Shown one piece after another: positions 42,574-53,380 of a stretch of DNA of 64,000 bases (position 1 is the first letter of the stretch; every line of letters begins with the position of its first letter). The notes under the pieces were generated by a model. That model saw only the letters and a program-made list of their open reading frames with translations, was not told the origin of the DNA and made no database searches. The stretch is taken from NCBI RefSeq assembly GCF_030285625.1, contig NZ_CP127294.1, positions 8,402,001 through 8,466,000 on the forward strand. Reading direction: 5' to 3'. The position numbers and the translations under genes were made by a program. This DNA is from Amycolatopsis sp. 2-15. Its GTDB lineage: Bacteria; Actinomycetota; Actinomycetes; Mycobacteriales; Pseudonocardiaceae.

Positions 42574-44169
42574 CTACACGGTGAACCGGTCGGGGTCCGC
42601 GGCCTTCCAGTCGACAGCCCACTCCTCGGGCGGCTCGGCGAGCAGCTGCCCCGGCTCGAGCCAGTCGTACAGCTCTGCGTAGGAGCGCACCACGTGCGAG
42701 TCGAGCCGGCGGCGCAGCTGGTGCGGCGCGAGGTCGGCCGGGTCCGACACCCCCATCGCGGCCATGATCTGCAGGGCCCCGGCCACGGTCGAGTGCTGGT
42801 AGCGCTGCACGCGCTGCGACTTGTCCCCGACGTCGAGCGCGCGCCCGCGCCGCGGGTCCTGCGTGGCGACACCGACCGGGCACTTGTTGGTGTGGCAGCG
42901 CTGCGACTGGATGCACCCGACGGCGAACATCATCGCCCGCGCCGCGTTGGTGTAGTCGGCGCCTTGGATCAGCCGCTTGACGAGGTCGGCGCCCGTGGCG
43001 ACCTTTCCGCTGGCACCCAGGCGGATGCGGTCGCGCAGGCCGGTGCCGACGAGTGCGTTGTGGACGGTGATGAGGCCTTCGGTCAGGGGCGTACCGAGGT
43101 GGTCGGCGAACTCCAGCGGCGCGGCACCGGTGCCGCCTTCGGAGCCGTCGACGACGATGAAGTCGGGCGTGACGTTCTCGTCCGCCATCGCCTTGCACAG
43201 CGCCAGCACCTGCCGCCGCGAGCCGACGCACAGCTTGAAGCCGGTGGGCTTGCCGCCCGAGAGCTCGCGCATGCGCGCGACGAAGTGCACCAGCTCGCGC
43301 GGGGTGGAGAAAACGCGGTGGTACGGCGGGGAAATCACGGTCTGCCCGATCGGGACCTCACGCACCCGCGCGATCTCGGCGTTGACCTTCGAGCCGGGCA
43401 GCACGCCGCCGATGCCGGGCTTCGCACCCTGGGAAAGCTTGAGCGACACGCACTTCACGTTGTCGTGCTGCGCTTTGTCGGCGAACACCGCCGGGTCGAA
43501 GTCGCCGTCGGAGGTGCGGCAGCCGAAGTAGCCGGTGCCGACCTCCCAGATCACGTCTCCCCCGCCGCGCAGGTGGTACTCCGACAGGCCACCCTCGCCC
43601 GTGTCGTGCGCGAACCCGCCGAGCGCGGCGCCCTTGTTGAGCGCGAGGATCGCGTTGGCCGACAGGCTGCCGAAGCTCATCGCCGAGACGTTCAGCAACG
43701 CCATGTCATACGGCTTCGTGCAGTCCGGCCCGCCGATCCGCACGCGCGGCGGCGTCTCGACCTGCTTGACCGGCGCCATGGAGGGCACGAGGAACTCGTA
43801 GCCGTCGGCGTACACGTCGCGCTCGGTGCCGAACGGCTCCTCCGCGTCGGTGCCCTTCGCGCGCTGGTAGACGATGCTGCGCACGTCGCGGTCGTACGGG
43901 CGCCCGTCGAAGTTGCGCTCGATGAAGTACTGCTGCAGCTCCGGGCGGATCGCCTCCAGCAGGAACCGCGCGTGGCCGAGCACGGGGTAGTTGCGCAGCA
44001 CCGAATGCTTCCTCTGCAGCAAGTCGTACGCCCCGACCACCGCCGGCACCAGCAGCGGCCCGGCGAGGAACCACCACCAAGCGTTGCCGGCCGCCAGCAC
44101 CACCGCGCCCGCCGCGATCACCACGAGGAGCACCACCGCTCCGAACCTCACCACGCTCAATCCACGCAC
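42574..44169 (-). CDS. FMN-binding glutamate-synthase-like protein
   Basis: 531 aa, GTG start. Two hydrophobic segments at residues about 8-50 (FGAVVLLVVIAAGAVVLA, FLAGPLLVPAVVGAYDLL) anchor it to the membrane. The rest is the (beta/alpha)8 FMN/GltS domain: NVSAMSFGSLSANAILALNKGA, GVLPGSKVNAEIA, DFIVVDGSEGGTGAAPLEF. The 3Fe-4S ligands are CIQSQRCHTNKCPVG. It lacks the glutaminase domain of true GltB, so the reaction is uncertain; it is a conserved stand-alone family in many bacteria. No partner gene is adjacent. Confidence 0.88.
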   Translation of the reverse strand: MRGLSVVRFGAVVLLVVIAAGAVVLAAGNAWWWFLAGPLLVPAVVGAYDLLQRKHSVLRNYPVLGHARFLLEAIRPELQQYFIERNFDGRPYDRDVRSIVYQRAKGTDAEEPFGTERDVYADGYEFLVPSMAPVKQVETPPRVRIGGPDCTKPYDMALLNVSAMSFGSLSANAILALNKGAALGGFAHDTGEGGLSEYHLRGGGDVIWEVGTGYFGCRTSDGDFDPAVFADKAQHDNVKCVSLKLSQGAKPGIGGVLPGSKVNAEIARVREVPIGQTVISPPYHRVFSTPRELVHFVARMRELSGGKPTGFKLCVGSRRQVLALCKAMADENVTPDFIVVDGSEGGTGAAPLEFADHLGTPLTEGLITVHNALVGTGLRDRIRLGASGKVATGADLVKRLIQGADYTNAARAMMFAVGCIQSQRCHTNKCPVGVATQDPRRGRALDVGDKSQRVQRYQHSTVAGALQIMAAMGVSDPADLAPHQLRRRLDSHVVRSYAELYDWLEPGQLLAEPPEEWAVDWKAADPDRFTV

Positions 44170-44269
44170 GAGGGAAAGGTAGCCGCAGCACCGACTTTGC
44201 GCAGGTCCGGGCCGCCTTTCGGGACGCCAGGCCAGGTCGTTTCGTCCCGTTCGCGCCCGTTCGGACTAC

Positions 44270-44319
44270 CGGAACCGGACACGGCCGACGTGGTGCGACC
44301 CACGCCGGCCGTGGTTCCG
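44270..44319 (-). terminator. Long imperfect hairpin after metH
   Basis: Arms CGGAACC/GGTTCCG (44270-44276, 44313-44319), ACGGCCG/CGGCCGT (44281-44287, 44306-44312) and GTGG/CCAC (44290-44293, 44300-44303) stack into one stem with a 4-nt left bulge, starting 2 nt past the metH stop. No U-tract; probably a factor-aided or actinobacterial intrinsic terminator. Confidence 0.6.
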
Positions 44320-44321
44320 AG

Positions 44322-47936
<3,615 letters not shown>

Positions 47937-47940
47937 GCCA

Positions 47941-48033
47941 CCTCCGTCGTAGTCACGGAGGCGCCCTTCGGATCACGGTGGAGCCGGCCGAGCGTGGCGG
48001 ACTCACGTGGTCCGTTGCAGCGCCTCTCGACCT
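47941..48033 (-). promoter_or_regulatory. S-adenosylhomocysteine (SAH) riboswitch upstream of metH
   Basis: On the minus strand, CGAGAGGCGCTGCAACGG is followed by a CGGAC..GTCCG hairpin (47998-48014), CCACGCTCG and finally GGGCGCCTCC. This is the SAH-riboswitch pattern (GGNGCGCUGCAACGG, CCAGGCUCG). P1 pairs GAGGCGC (48020-48026) with GCGCCTC (47958-47964), and CGAG near the 5' end can pair with CTCG as the pseudoknot. The platform is a hairpin CCTCCGT/ACGGAGG (47941-47961) that hides the GGAGG ribosome site of metH and shares 4 nt with P1. So SAH binding should favour P1, free the site and raise MetH, which recycles homocysteine. The upstream gene ends only 29 nt before it. Confidence 0.8.
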
Positions 48034-48061
48034 TGGTAGTCGAGACTACCGGATCCCCCTG

Positions 48062-48679
48062 TTACAGGCAGACACCGTTCACACTCCGGGACGCCTCATC
48101 CCCGAGCGGTGCGCCCTGCCACTTCCACTCCGTCTGCCGTGACCTGCCCGGCAGCGCGATCCGGCCCGCGCGCCACCGGAGGCCGTCCCACGGATCGGAC
48201 GCCGGGGCCTCGCCGGGGAACAGCCGCGCGACGACGTTCGCGCAGACTTCGCGGGGCGGGTCGAGCCGGGTGTTCAGGCCGGTGGCCAGGTCTTCGCCGT
48301 GCAGCAGGAGTTCGGCGCAGCCCATGGCGGCGAAGCCCTCGGGGTCGGCTTTCCCGGTGGGGTGGTAGGCGCGGACGTCTTCCGCGCTTGTGCTGACCGC
48401 CGCTTTCAGGAGGCGGGCGCCGGTGAGGGCGAGCTCCAGGAGTTCTTGTGGCGTGGCGCCTTCGTCGGCCTTGGCGAGGAAACGCACGTAGTGGTCCTGC
48501 GGCCGGCTGACCACCTGGGCGGCGTAGGACATCAGGACGTCCCCGACGTGCTCCGCGGTCTGGCGGCAGTCCCAGTCGAGCTCGCCGGCTTTGCGGGTCC
48601 AGTCCTGGGTGACGGTGGGCCGCAGGGCGCGGTCGACGCTTTCCAGGGCCCGGCCGAGATCGGCGGCGGTGACGGTCAT
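48062..48679 (-). CDS. Mycothiol-dependent maleylpyruvate isomerase-like (DinB-fold) protein
   Basis: 205 aa. Four-helix DinB-like domain of the actinobacterial maleylpyruvate-isomerase N-terminal family: WDCRQTAEHVGDVLMSYAAQV has the metal-ligand His, and GFAAMGCAELLLHGEDLATGL the conserved E..LHGxDL motif. Members use mycothiol as cofactor for isomerisation or unknown transfers; most are uncharacterised. It lies immediately upstream of the metH riboswitch on the same strand, perhaps by chance. Confidence 0.8.
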   Translation of the reverse strand: MTVTAADLGRALESVDRALRPTVTQDWTRKAGELDWDCRQTAEHVGDVLMSYAAQVVSRPQDHYVRFLAKADEGATPQELLELALTGARLLKAAVSTSAEDVRAYHPTGKADPEGFAAMGCAELLLHGEDLATGLNTRLDPPREVCANVVARLFPGEAPASDPWDGLRWRAGRIALPGRSRQTEWKWQGAPLGDEASRSVNGVCL

Positions 48680-48693
48680 GGGCCCATGGTGCC

Positions 48694-48822
48694 TCAGCCG
48701 GGGTCGAGCTCCTCGCGCAACCGGCTGAGCGCTCGGTGCTGCTGCACGCGGACCGCACCCGCGGTGAGGCCCGAAAACACCCGCGCGTCGCAGAGCAGTC
48801 GCAGAGCAGATGCGTCAGCGGG
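48694..48822 (-). pseudogene. C-terminal remnant of an ECF sigma factor
   Basis: The last 43 codons before TGA 48694 read ..ALRLLCDARVFSGL then TAGAVRVQQHRALSRLREEL-DPG. AGAVRVxQHRALxRLR is the region-4.2 recognition helix of actinobacterial ECF sigma factors. Nothing corresponding to regions 2 or 3 precedes it; instead, in the same frame, comes the stop codon of the esterase gene at 48823-48825. It is a leftover from a deletion or replacement upstream. Confidence 0.65.
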
Positions 48823-50346
48823 TCACGGGGTGTTCCGGTGCCAGAACGGGCAGTGGTGGTCGGCGGCGAAACCGGGGTCCGGATGGAGACCGTCGGCCGC
48901 GAGGGAGACGACCGAGCCGGCCGGCCACGTCGGGACCGCAGTGCCGTGGACGAAGGCCGCCCATGCGTCGATCATCTGGTCGGACAGGGACTTCTGCGCC
49001 GGGGTCAGGGCGGGCGGGTGTCCGTCGAGGTCGAACAAGTACGGGAGTTCGAACGTGTGCGCCGCGCCGAGCGGGAAGGGAGCGGGGACGCCGGTGGCGG
49101 CCGGAGAGGTGGCGTCGGTGAAGTCGTAACGCCAGACCGACGGCAGGGAGTGCGACAGCTGGTCGGCGACGCAGGCGAACGACGAGTCCGTGACGGCTGC
49201 GGCGTAGGCGCGGGAAGCGTTGCCCGCGAAGGCGGACGGCGGGTATTCGGCCGCGACGGCGGCCGCGTCCGGGAAGTAGCGCGCCAGGGCGGCGGGGTAG
49301 CCGGCCGGGGTGATCGGTGGAGCGCCGGCCGCGAGCTGCTGGGCGAGGAAGTAGGTGAACTCGTCGTGGGTCGTGCCCATGAGCACCGGGACGGGGGCGG
49401 CGGAGCCGTGCTGGACGGCCGTGACCGGGTCGGCCGGCAGGACCGTGCCGCCGGTGACCGGGCCGGGGATCCCGATGCCGGCCAGCGAGTAGTAGACGGG
49501 AGCGGTCGCCAGCTTCGCCCCCGGAAGCGCGCGCAGGCAGGCGGCGGCCGTGGCGCGGTCGGCACAGCCGTGGGCCGCCGAATAGTCCACACTGGACTTT
49601 TCCGCCGCCGTGAGGGTGGCCTGTGCCTGACACGGAGCACTTTGGACGATCGCCGCGCGGAAGAGCCCACGGGAGCCCGGGGCGACGAGGTGGTCGCAGA
49701 CCGACATGCCGCCCGCGGACTCGCCGGCGACGGTCACGGCGCCGGGGTCGCCGCCGAAGGCCGCGATGTTGTCGTGGACCCAGTGCAGGGCCTGTTGCTG
49801 GTCGAGGAAACCGTAGTTGCCGGGCTGGGCGCCCAGTGCCGGGTCGGCGAGGAAACCCAGTGCTCCCAAGCGGTAGTTGATCGTGACGACGACCGCGCCG
49901 CCGCGCACTGCCAGCCGGGTCGCGTCGTAGCGGTCGCCGCCGCCGTCGAGGAAGGCGCCCCCGTGGATCCAGACGAGCACCGGACGTTTCGCCGTGGCGA
50001 CGGGCGGCGTCCAGACGTTGAGGTACAGGCAGTCCTCGCTCGTGCCGGGCGCGGTGCCCTGCGGACAACGCGGCCCGGGTGCCGTGGCGTCGCGCTCGGC
50101 GGTCCAGGACGCGGGCGGGGCCGGCGGCTGCCAACGACGTTCGCCGACCGGCGGCGCCGCGTACGGAATTCCTTGGAACACGCGGTGATCCGGCGTCACC
50201 GTGCCGCGGACCGGGCCCGACGCCGTGCGCACGACCTCGCCCAGCCGCCCGATCGCCGCGTCCGAAGCCGCGCACGCCGTCGCGGCCACCGCGAGCACGA
50301 GCAGCACTACCGCCAGCCCGCGCCGCCGCACCCTTGCCTCCGCCAC
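48823..50346 (-). CDS. Lipoprotein carboxylesterase (type B, alpha/beta hydrolase)
   Basis: 507 aa from GTG 50346; starts further up would displace the signal. The N-terminal region VRRRGLAVVLLVLAVAATAC ends in a lipobox (AATAC) whose Cys would be lipidated, so the enzyme sits on the outside of the membrane. Type-B carboxylesterase motifs: VFQGIPYAAPP, SEDCLYLNVW, the oxyanion hole WIHGGAFLDGG, nucleophile GDPGAVTVAGESAGG, then the acid residue region GTTHDEFTYF and C-terminal His. It hydrolyses esters of unknown kind. It is divergent from a MarR gene. Confidence 0.88.
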   Translation of the reverse strand: MAEARVRRRGLAVVLLVLAVAATACAASDAAIGRLGEVVRTASGPVRGTVTPDHRVFQGIPYAAPPVGERRWQPPAPPASWTAERDATAPGPRCPQGTAPGTSEDCLYLNVWTPPVATAKRPVLVWIHGGAFLDGGGDRYDATRLAVRGGAVVVTINYRLGALGFLADPALGAQPGNYGFLDQQQALHWVHDNIAAFGGDPGAVTVAGESAGGMSVCDHLVAPGSRGLFRAAIVQSAPCQAQATLTAAEKSSVDYSAAHGCADRATAAACLRALPGAKLATAPVYYSLAGIGIPGPVTGGTVLPADPVTAVQHGSAAPVPVLMGTTHDEFTYFLAQQLAAGAPPITPAGYPAALARYFPDAAAVAAEYPPSAFAGNASRAYAAAVTDSSFACVADQLSHSLPSVWRYDFTDATSPAATGVPAPFPLGAAHTFELPYLFDLDGHPPALTPAQKSLSDQMIDAWAAFVHGTAVPTWPAGSVVSLAADGLHPDPGFAADHHCPFWHRNTP

Positions 50347-50497
50347 CGCGCGGACGATACCGGGGACCAAGATTTTTTCACGGTCCGGGATCCCCTCACC
50401 AGAGCCGTAAACGGCGTCCGCGCTGGTCCGGGAGACGGCCACCTGGCCAAAGTAGCTCACCACTAAGCAACTTCGACGGATCGCTGACGTACCTCAT

Positions 50498-50517
50498 GGC
50501 TAAGCCACCCATTAGGC
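50498..50517. promoter_or_regulatory. MarR operator candidate
   Basis: GGCTAA (50498-50503) and TTAGGC (50512-50517) form an inverted repeat with one mismatch just upstream of the MarR gene at 50525, in the gap shared with the esterase gene. Only moderate support. Confidence 0.4.
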
Positions 50518-50524
50518 TGACGTC

Positions 50525-51022
50525 ATGGCCGACCACGTGGACTCCGTGCTCGCGCAGTGGGCTGCGCAGCGCCCGGACCTCGACGTGTCCCCGATGGCCG
50601 TGATCGGCCGGCTGAAGCGGGTGTCGCGCCTCATCGACACCGAGCTGGGCCGCACGTTCGCCAAACACGGCCTCGACGCGGCGTCGTTCGACGTGCTCGC
50701 CACGCTGCGCCGCAGCGACCCGCCCCACCGCCTCACACCGACCGAGCTCATGCGCACGGCCATGGTCACCTCCGGCGCCGTGACGCAACGGCTCGACCGC
50801 CTCGAAGACCGCGGCCTGATCGCCCGCAGCCGCAGCGAAACCGACGGCCGCGGCATTCTCGTCGCCCTCACCGTCGAAGGCCGGGCGCTGATCGACCGCG
50901 CCCTGCCCGACCACCTCGACACGGAGCACCGGGTGCTCGACGCCCTCGACCCGTCCGAGCAGGCCGCCCTCGCCGACGCTCTGCGCGTGCTCCTCGAATC
51001 CTTCGGCGACCGCACCGGCTGA
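50525..51022 (+). CDS. MarR-family regulator
   Basis: 165 aa. Winged helix: LTPTELMRTAMVTSGAVTQRLDRLEDRGLIARSRSETDGRGILVALT has recognition helix and wing (D-G-R-G) typical of MarR. The first 45 residues include the dimer helix. Its gene is followed by a small hypothetical enzyme 15 nt later and it is divergent from the esterase; it may control either. Confidence 0.9.
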   Translation: MADHVDSVLAQWAAQRPDLDVSPMAVIGRLKRVSRLIDTELGRTFAKHGLDAASFDVLATLRRSDPPHRLTPTELMRTAMVTSGAVTQRLDRLEDRGLIARSRSETDGRGILVALTVEGRALIDRALPDHLDTEHRVLDALDPSEQAALADALRVLLESFGDRTG

Positions 51023-51037
51023 CCCTGGAGGCACCGC

Positions 51038-51481
51038 TTGAGCACCGACGGCCTGGACCCGTTCCTCGGCGAGTGGACCGTCAGCGTCCTGTTCCCCCAC
51101 GCGCCCGCCGACCAGCCCCCGCCCGTCGCCCGGTGCGTCTTCGAGCGGATCCTCGACGGCCGCTACCTCACCCAGCGCATCGAAGTCCCGGTGCCCGAGG
51201 CCCCGGACAGCTACTCCGTCATCGCCGCCCACGAGGACGGCACGTTCACCCAGCACTACTACGACGCCCGCGGCGTGAGCCGCCTTTACGCGATGACCTT
51301 CCGCGACGGCGTCTGGGCGCTGCTGCGCGAAGCCGCCGACTTCTCACCTCTGCACTTCCGTCAGCGCTTCACCGGCACCTTCAGCGCGGACGGCAACCGC
51401 ATCGACGGCGCGTGGGAGATGGCGATGCCGGGCGAAGACTGGAAGCACGACTTCGCAATGCGCTACACGAGAACCACCTGA
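51038..51481 (+). CDS. Hypothetical lipocalin/DUF1579-like protein
   Basis: 147 aa, TTG start after TGGAGG. The sequence is a small beta-rich domain: LGEWTVSVLFP, ARCVFERILDGRYLTQRIEV, SVIAAHEDGTFTQHYYDARGVSRLYAMTF, and a C-terminal FSADGNRIDGAWEMAMPGEDWKHDF. The Trp-x-W..G pattern and strand pairing recall DUF1579/THAP4-like or lipocalin-like domains that bind small ligands; I cannot name a function. Probably cotranscribed with the MarR regulator 15 nt upstream. Confidence 0.75.
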   Translation: MSTDGLDPFLGEWTVSVLFPHAPADQPPPVARCVFERILDGRYLTQRIEVPVPEAPDSYSVIAAHEDGTFTQHYYDARGVSRLYAMTFRDGVWALLREAADFSPLHFRQRFTGTFSADGNRIDGAWEMAMPGEDWKHDFAMRYTRTT

Positions 51482-51490
51482 GAGCCGGCT

Positions 51491-51561
51491 CGATCACGCG
51501 AGCCCGATCACGCGAGCCCGATCACTCCAGCCCCGAACACTCCAACCCGATCACTCCAGGC
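51491..51561. repeat. 14-bp tandem repeat across the stop of the AcoR-like gene
   Basis: Five units of about 14 bp start at 51491, 51505, 51519, 51534 and 51548, consensus CGATCAC(G/T)C(G/C)AGCC. The last unit encodes the end of the regulator (Gly-Leu-Glu-stop), so the array is a run of duplicated 3' ends in the gap between two convergent genes. Confidence 0.6.
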
Positions 51562-53245
51562 CATAGCGCCGCAGCTTGCGGTAGAGCGTCGCGCGGCCGA
51601 TCCCGAGCAGGGCGGCCGCCCGCATGCGATTGCCGTTCGCGGTGCGCAACACGTCGGAGATGGCCAGGCGTTCGGCCTTCTCCAGTTCCGTCAGTCGCGG
51701 GTGCGCCGGTGACGAGCGCAAGCGTCCCGGCAGGTGGCGTGCGCTGACGGTCGGCCCGGCGGCCTCCGCTTCCGCCGCCGCGACCACGGCCTTCAGCTCG
51801 ACGAGGTTGCCGGGCCAGTCGTGCCGCTGCAGCGTCGACCGCGCGTCCTGGGTGAAGTGCACGCCCCGGCCGAACCGTTGCGCGAGTTCCGGGATGTCGG
51901 CCGTCCGCTCGCGCAGGCTCGGTACCAGGATCTCGACCGGCGACCATTCCGTGCGCAGCACGTTCGCGCAATCCGACTCGGTGCCGGTCGTGAGCGTCGC
52001 GATCACCTGTGCGGGATGCCCGGCCCTCAGCAGGGCGGCGAGCCGCGCGGCCCGGCCACGCGCCAGTCGCTCGACGTGACGCAGCAGCACCGCCGGCGCC
52101 GCCAGCGCGTCCGCGACTTCCGCCAGCCAGCCGTCCTCGTCTGCGGCCTCGAGAACGACGGGATCACCGAGCGCCGCTCGCGCGACGCCGGTCTTGCCCA
52201 CCCCCGGTTCGCCCAGCAGCAACAGCGGCCGGGTACCCGCCCGCGCCACCGACCGCTCGAGCGAGCGCCAGGCCGGCGAGCCACCCGCCAGCCCGGCGTC
52301 GGCGAAGAGCGTAAGCCTGGTGCTGCGGCGTCCCGGACGCCGCAGCGGTGGCTCCACGACCACGAGCAAGCCCCGGCTGTCGCCCGGCAGCGCGGGCCGG
52401 AGCCGGACCTTCAGGCCGTCGTCGAGGATCAGTTCGGTCGTGGGCAGGCAGCCGTCCCGCGCCGCCTCGATCGCATACGACTCCAGCGTTTCGATGTCGC
52501 GGGGTCGCAGCAGTCCGGCGGCGGCGTCGCTGACGAGCCTGGTGCGGCCGTCGAGCACGGCGATCGGGTACCGGCCGGGGCCGGCCCGCAGGTAGGCCTC
52601 GAGCAGGCGGTGTTCGTGCGCCGACGCGGCGTGCAGCAGCTCCCGCTCGATCGCACCGGTCGCCGTGGTCGCGAGTGCGTGCAGCACCCGCGCCGGCGCG
52701 TCGAGCTCGCACACCACCGCGACCGCGCCGCTGACCTTGCGCGTGACCGGGTCGGTCACCGGGGCGCCGACGCACACCGTGCTCTGGTACAGCTCGAAAA
52801 TGTGCGCGGGTCCCCCGACCACGACCGGCCCGCCCGTGTCCAGGACGTGGCTGATCCCGTTGGTCCCGGTGGAGCGCTCCGACAGGTCCGCACCCAGCCG
52901 GGTGTCGATCCGGGCGAGGTGGGCGCCCACCGCCTCCTCGTCGGCCCAGCAGCCGACGACCCGCGCGTGGCGGTCGCTCAGCACCACCGCGGCGCCGAGC
53001 CCGACGAGGTCGTCGGCCAGTTTGGCCAGGACCGGGGTCGCGGCGCGGACCAAGGGGGTCTCCAGCGGCACGGGCACCTCCGGCACGTGGTCCCGCGTGA
53101 CGTCGAGCTCGGCGAAACACGAGCGGCGCCAGGCGGCGGACAACCAGGCCGGGAGGTCTTCCGGCAGCCGTCGCTCGGTCAGGAAGACTTCCCTGGCGTG
53201 GCGCAGGCGGGCCAGCCCGTCGCGCGTGTCGATCTCGTAGCCCAT
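51551..53245 (-). CDS. AcoR-like GAF/AAA+/Fis regulator without sigma-54 loop
   Basis: 564 aa, ATG at 53245. Order: an N-terminal segment and GAF-like sensing region (ERSTGTNGISHVLDTGGPVVVGGPAHIF, the AcoR/MimR signature), a PAS-like middle, a short AAA+ domain (Walker A GEPGVGKTG) and a C-terminal Fis helix (AERLAISDVLRTANGNRMRAAALLGIGRATLYRKLRRYGL). The AAA+ part is clearly shortened; the GAFTGA loop that contacts sigma-54 is not present. This suits an organism without sigma-54, where such proteins act with ordinary sigma factors. It probably controls the divergent flavoprotein gene through the palindrome at 53330. Confidence 0.88.
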   Translation of the reverse strand: MGYEIDTRDGLARLRHAREVFLTERRLPEDLPAWLSAAWRRSCFAELDVTRDHVPEVPVPLETPLVRAATPVLAKLADDLVGLGAAVVLSDRHARVVGCWADEEAVGAHLARIDTRLGADLSERSTGTNGISHVLDTGGPVVVGGPAHIFELYQSTVCVGAPVTDPVTRKVSGAVAVVCELDAPARVLHALATTATGAIERELLHAASAHEHRLLEAYLRAGPGRYPIAVLDGRTRLVSDAAAGLLRPRDIETLESYAIEAARDGCLPTTELILDDGLKVRLRPALPGDSRGLLVVVEPPLRRPGRRSTRLTLFADAGLAGGSPAWRSLERSVARAGTRPLLLLGEPGVGKTGVARAALGDPVVLEAADEDGWLAEVADALAAPAVLLRHVERLARGRAARLAALLRAGHPAQVIATLTTGTESDCANVLRTEWSPVEILVPSLRERTADIPELAQRFGRGVHFTQDARSTLQRHDWPGNLVELKAVVAAAEAEAAGPTVSARHLPGRLRSSPAHPRLTELEKAERLAISDVLRTANGNRMRAAALLGIGRATLYRKLRRYGLE

Positions 53246-53329
53246 CCGTTGTCACTCCATTGTGTTCACGGACCGAACCCCCAGTCTCACCCGGAGCACC
53301 ATCATGGGCCACTTACCAGGTGCGACGGC

Positions 53330-53346
53330 TGTCTCATTGTGAGACA
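53330..53346. promoter_or_regulatory. Operator candidate of the AcoR-like regulator
   Basis: TGTCTCATTGTGAGACA: perfect 7-bp arms with a 3-nt centre, 35 bp before the flavoprotein start and 85 bp from the regulator start. TGTCxCA/TG(A)GACA palindromes are typical for Fis-type HTH pairs of this regulator class. Confidence 0.65.
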
Positions 53347-53380
53347 ACCGCGTTCCGCGGGAGAACCGCAAGGTGTGCGC

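Noticed and set aside
48035..48050. Hairpin GGTAGTCGAGACTACC as a separate terminator or operator between the DinB-like gene and the riboswitch
   Set aside because: It is a perfect 7-bp inverted repeat, but alternative pairing with the aptamer's 5' flank (CTCGAC/GTCGAG) makes its role ambiguous.
51551..53245. Sigma-54-dependent activator
   Set aside because: The GAFTGA loop is absent and the AAA+ domain is shortened; the family name would mislead.
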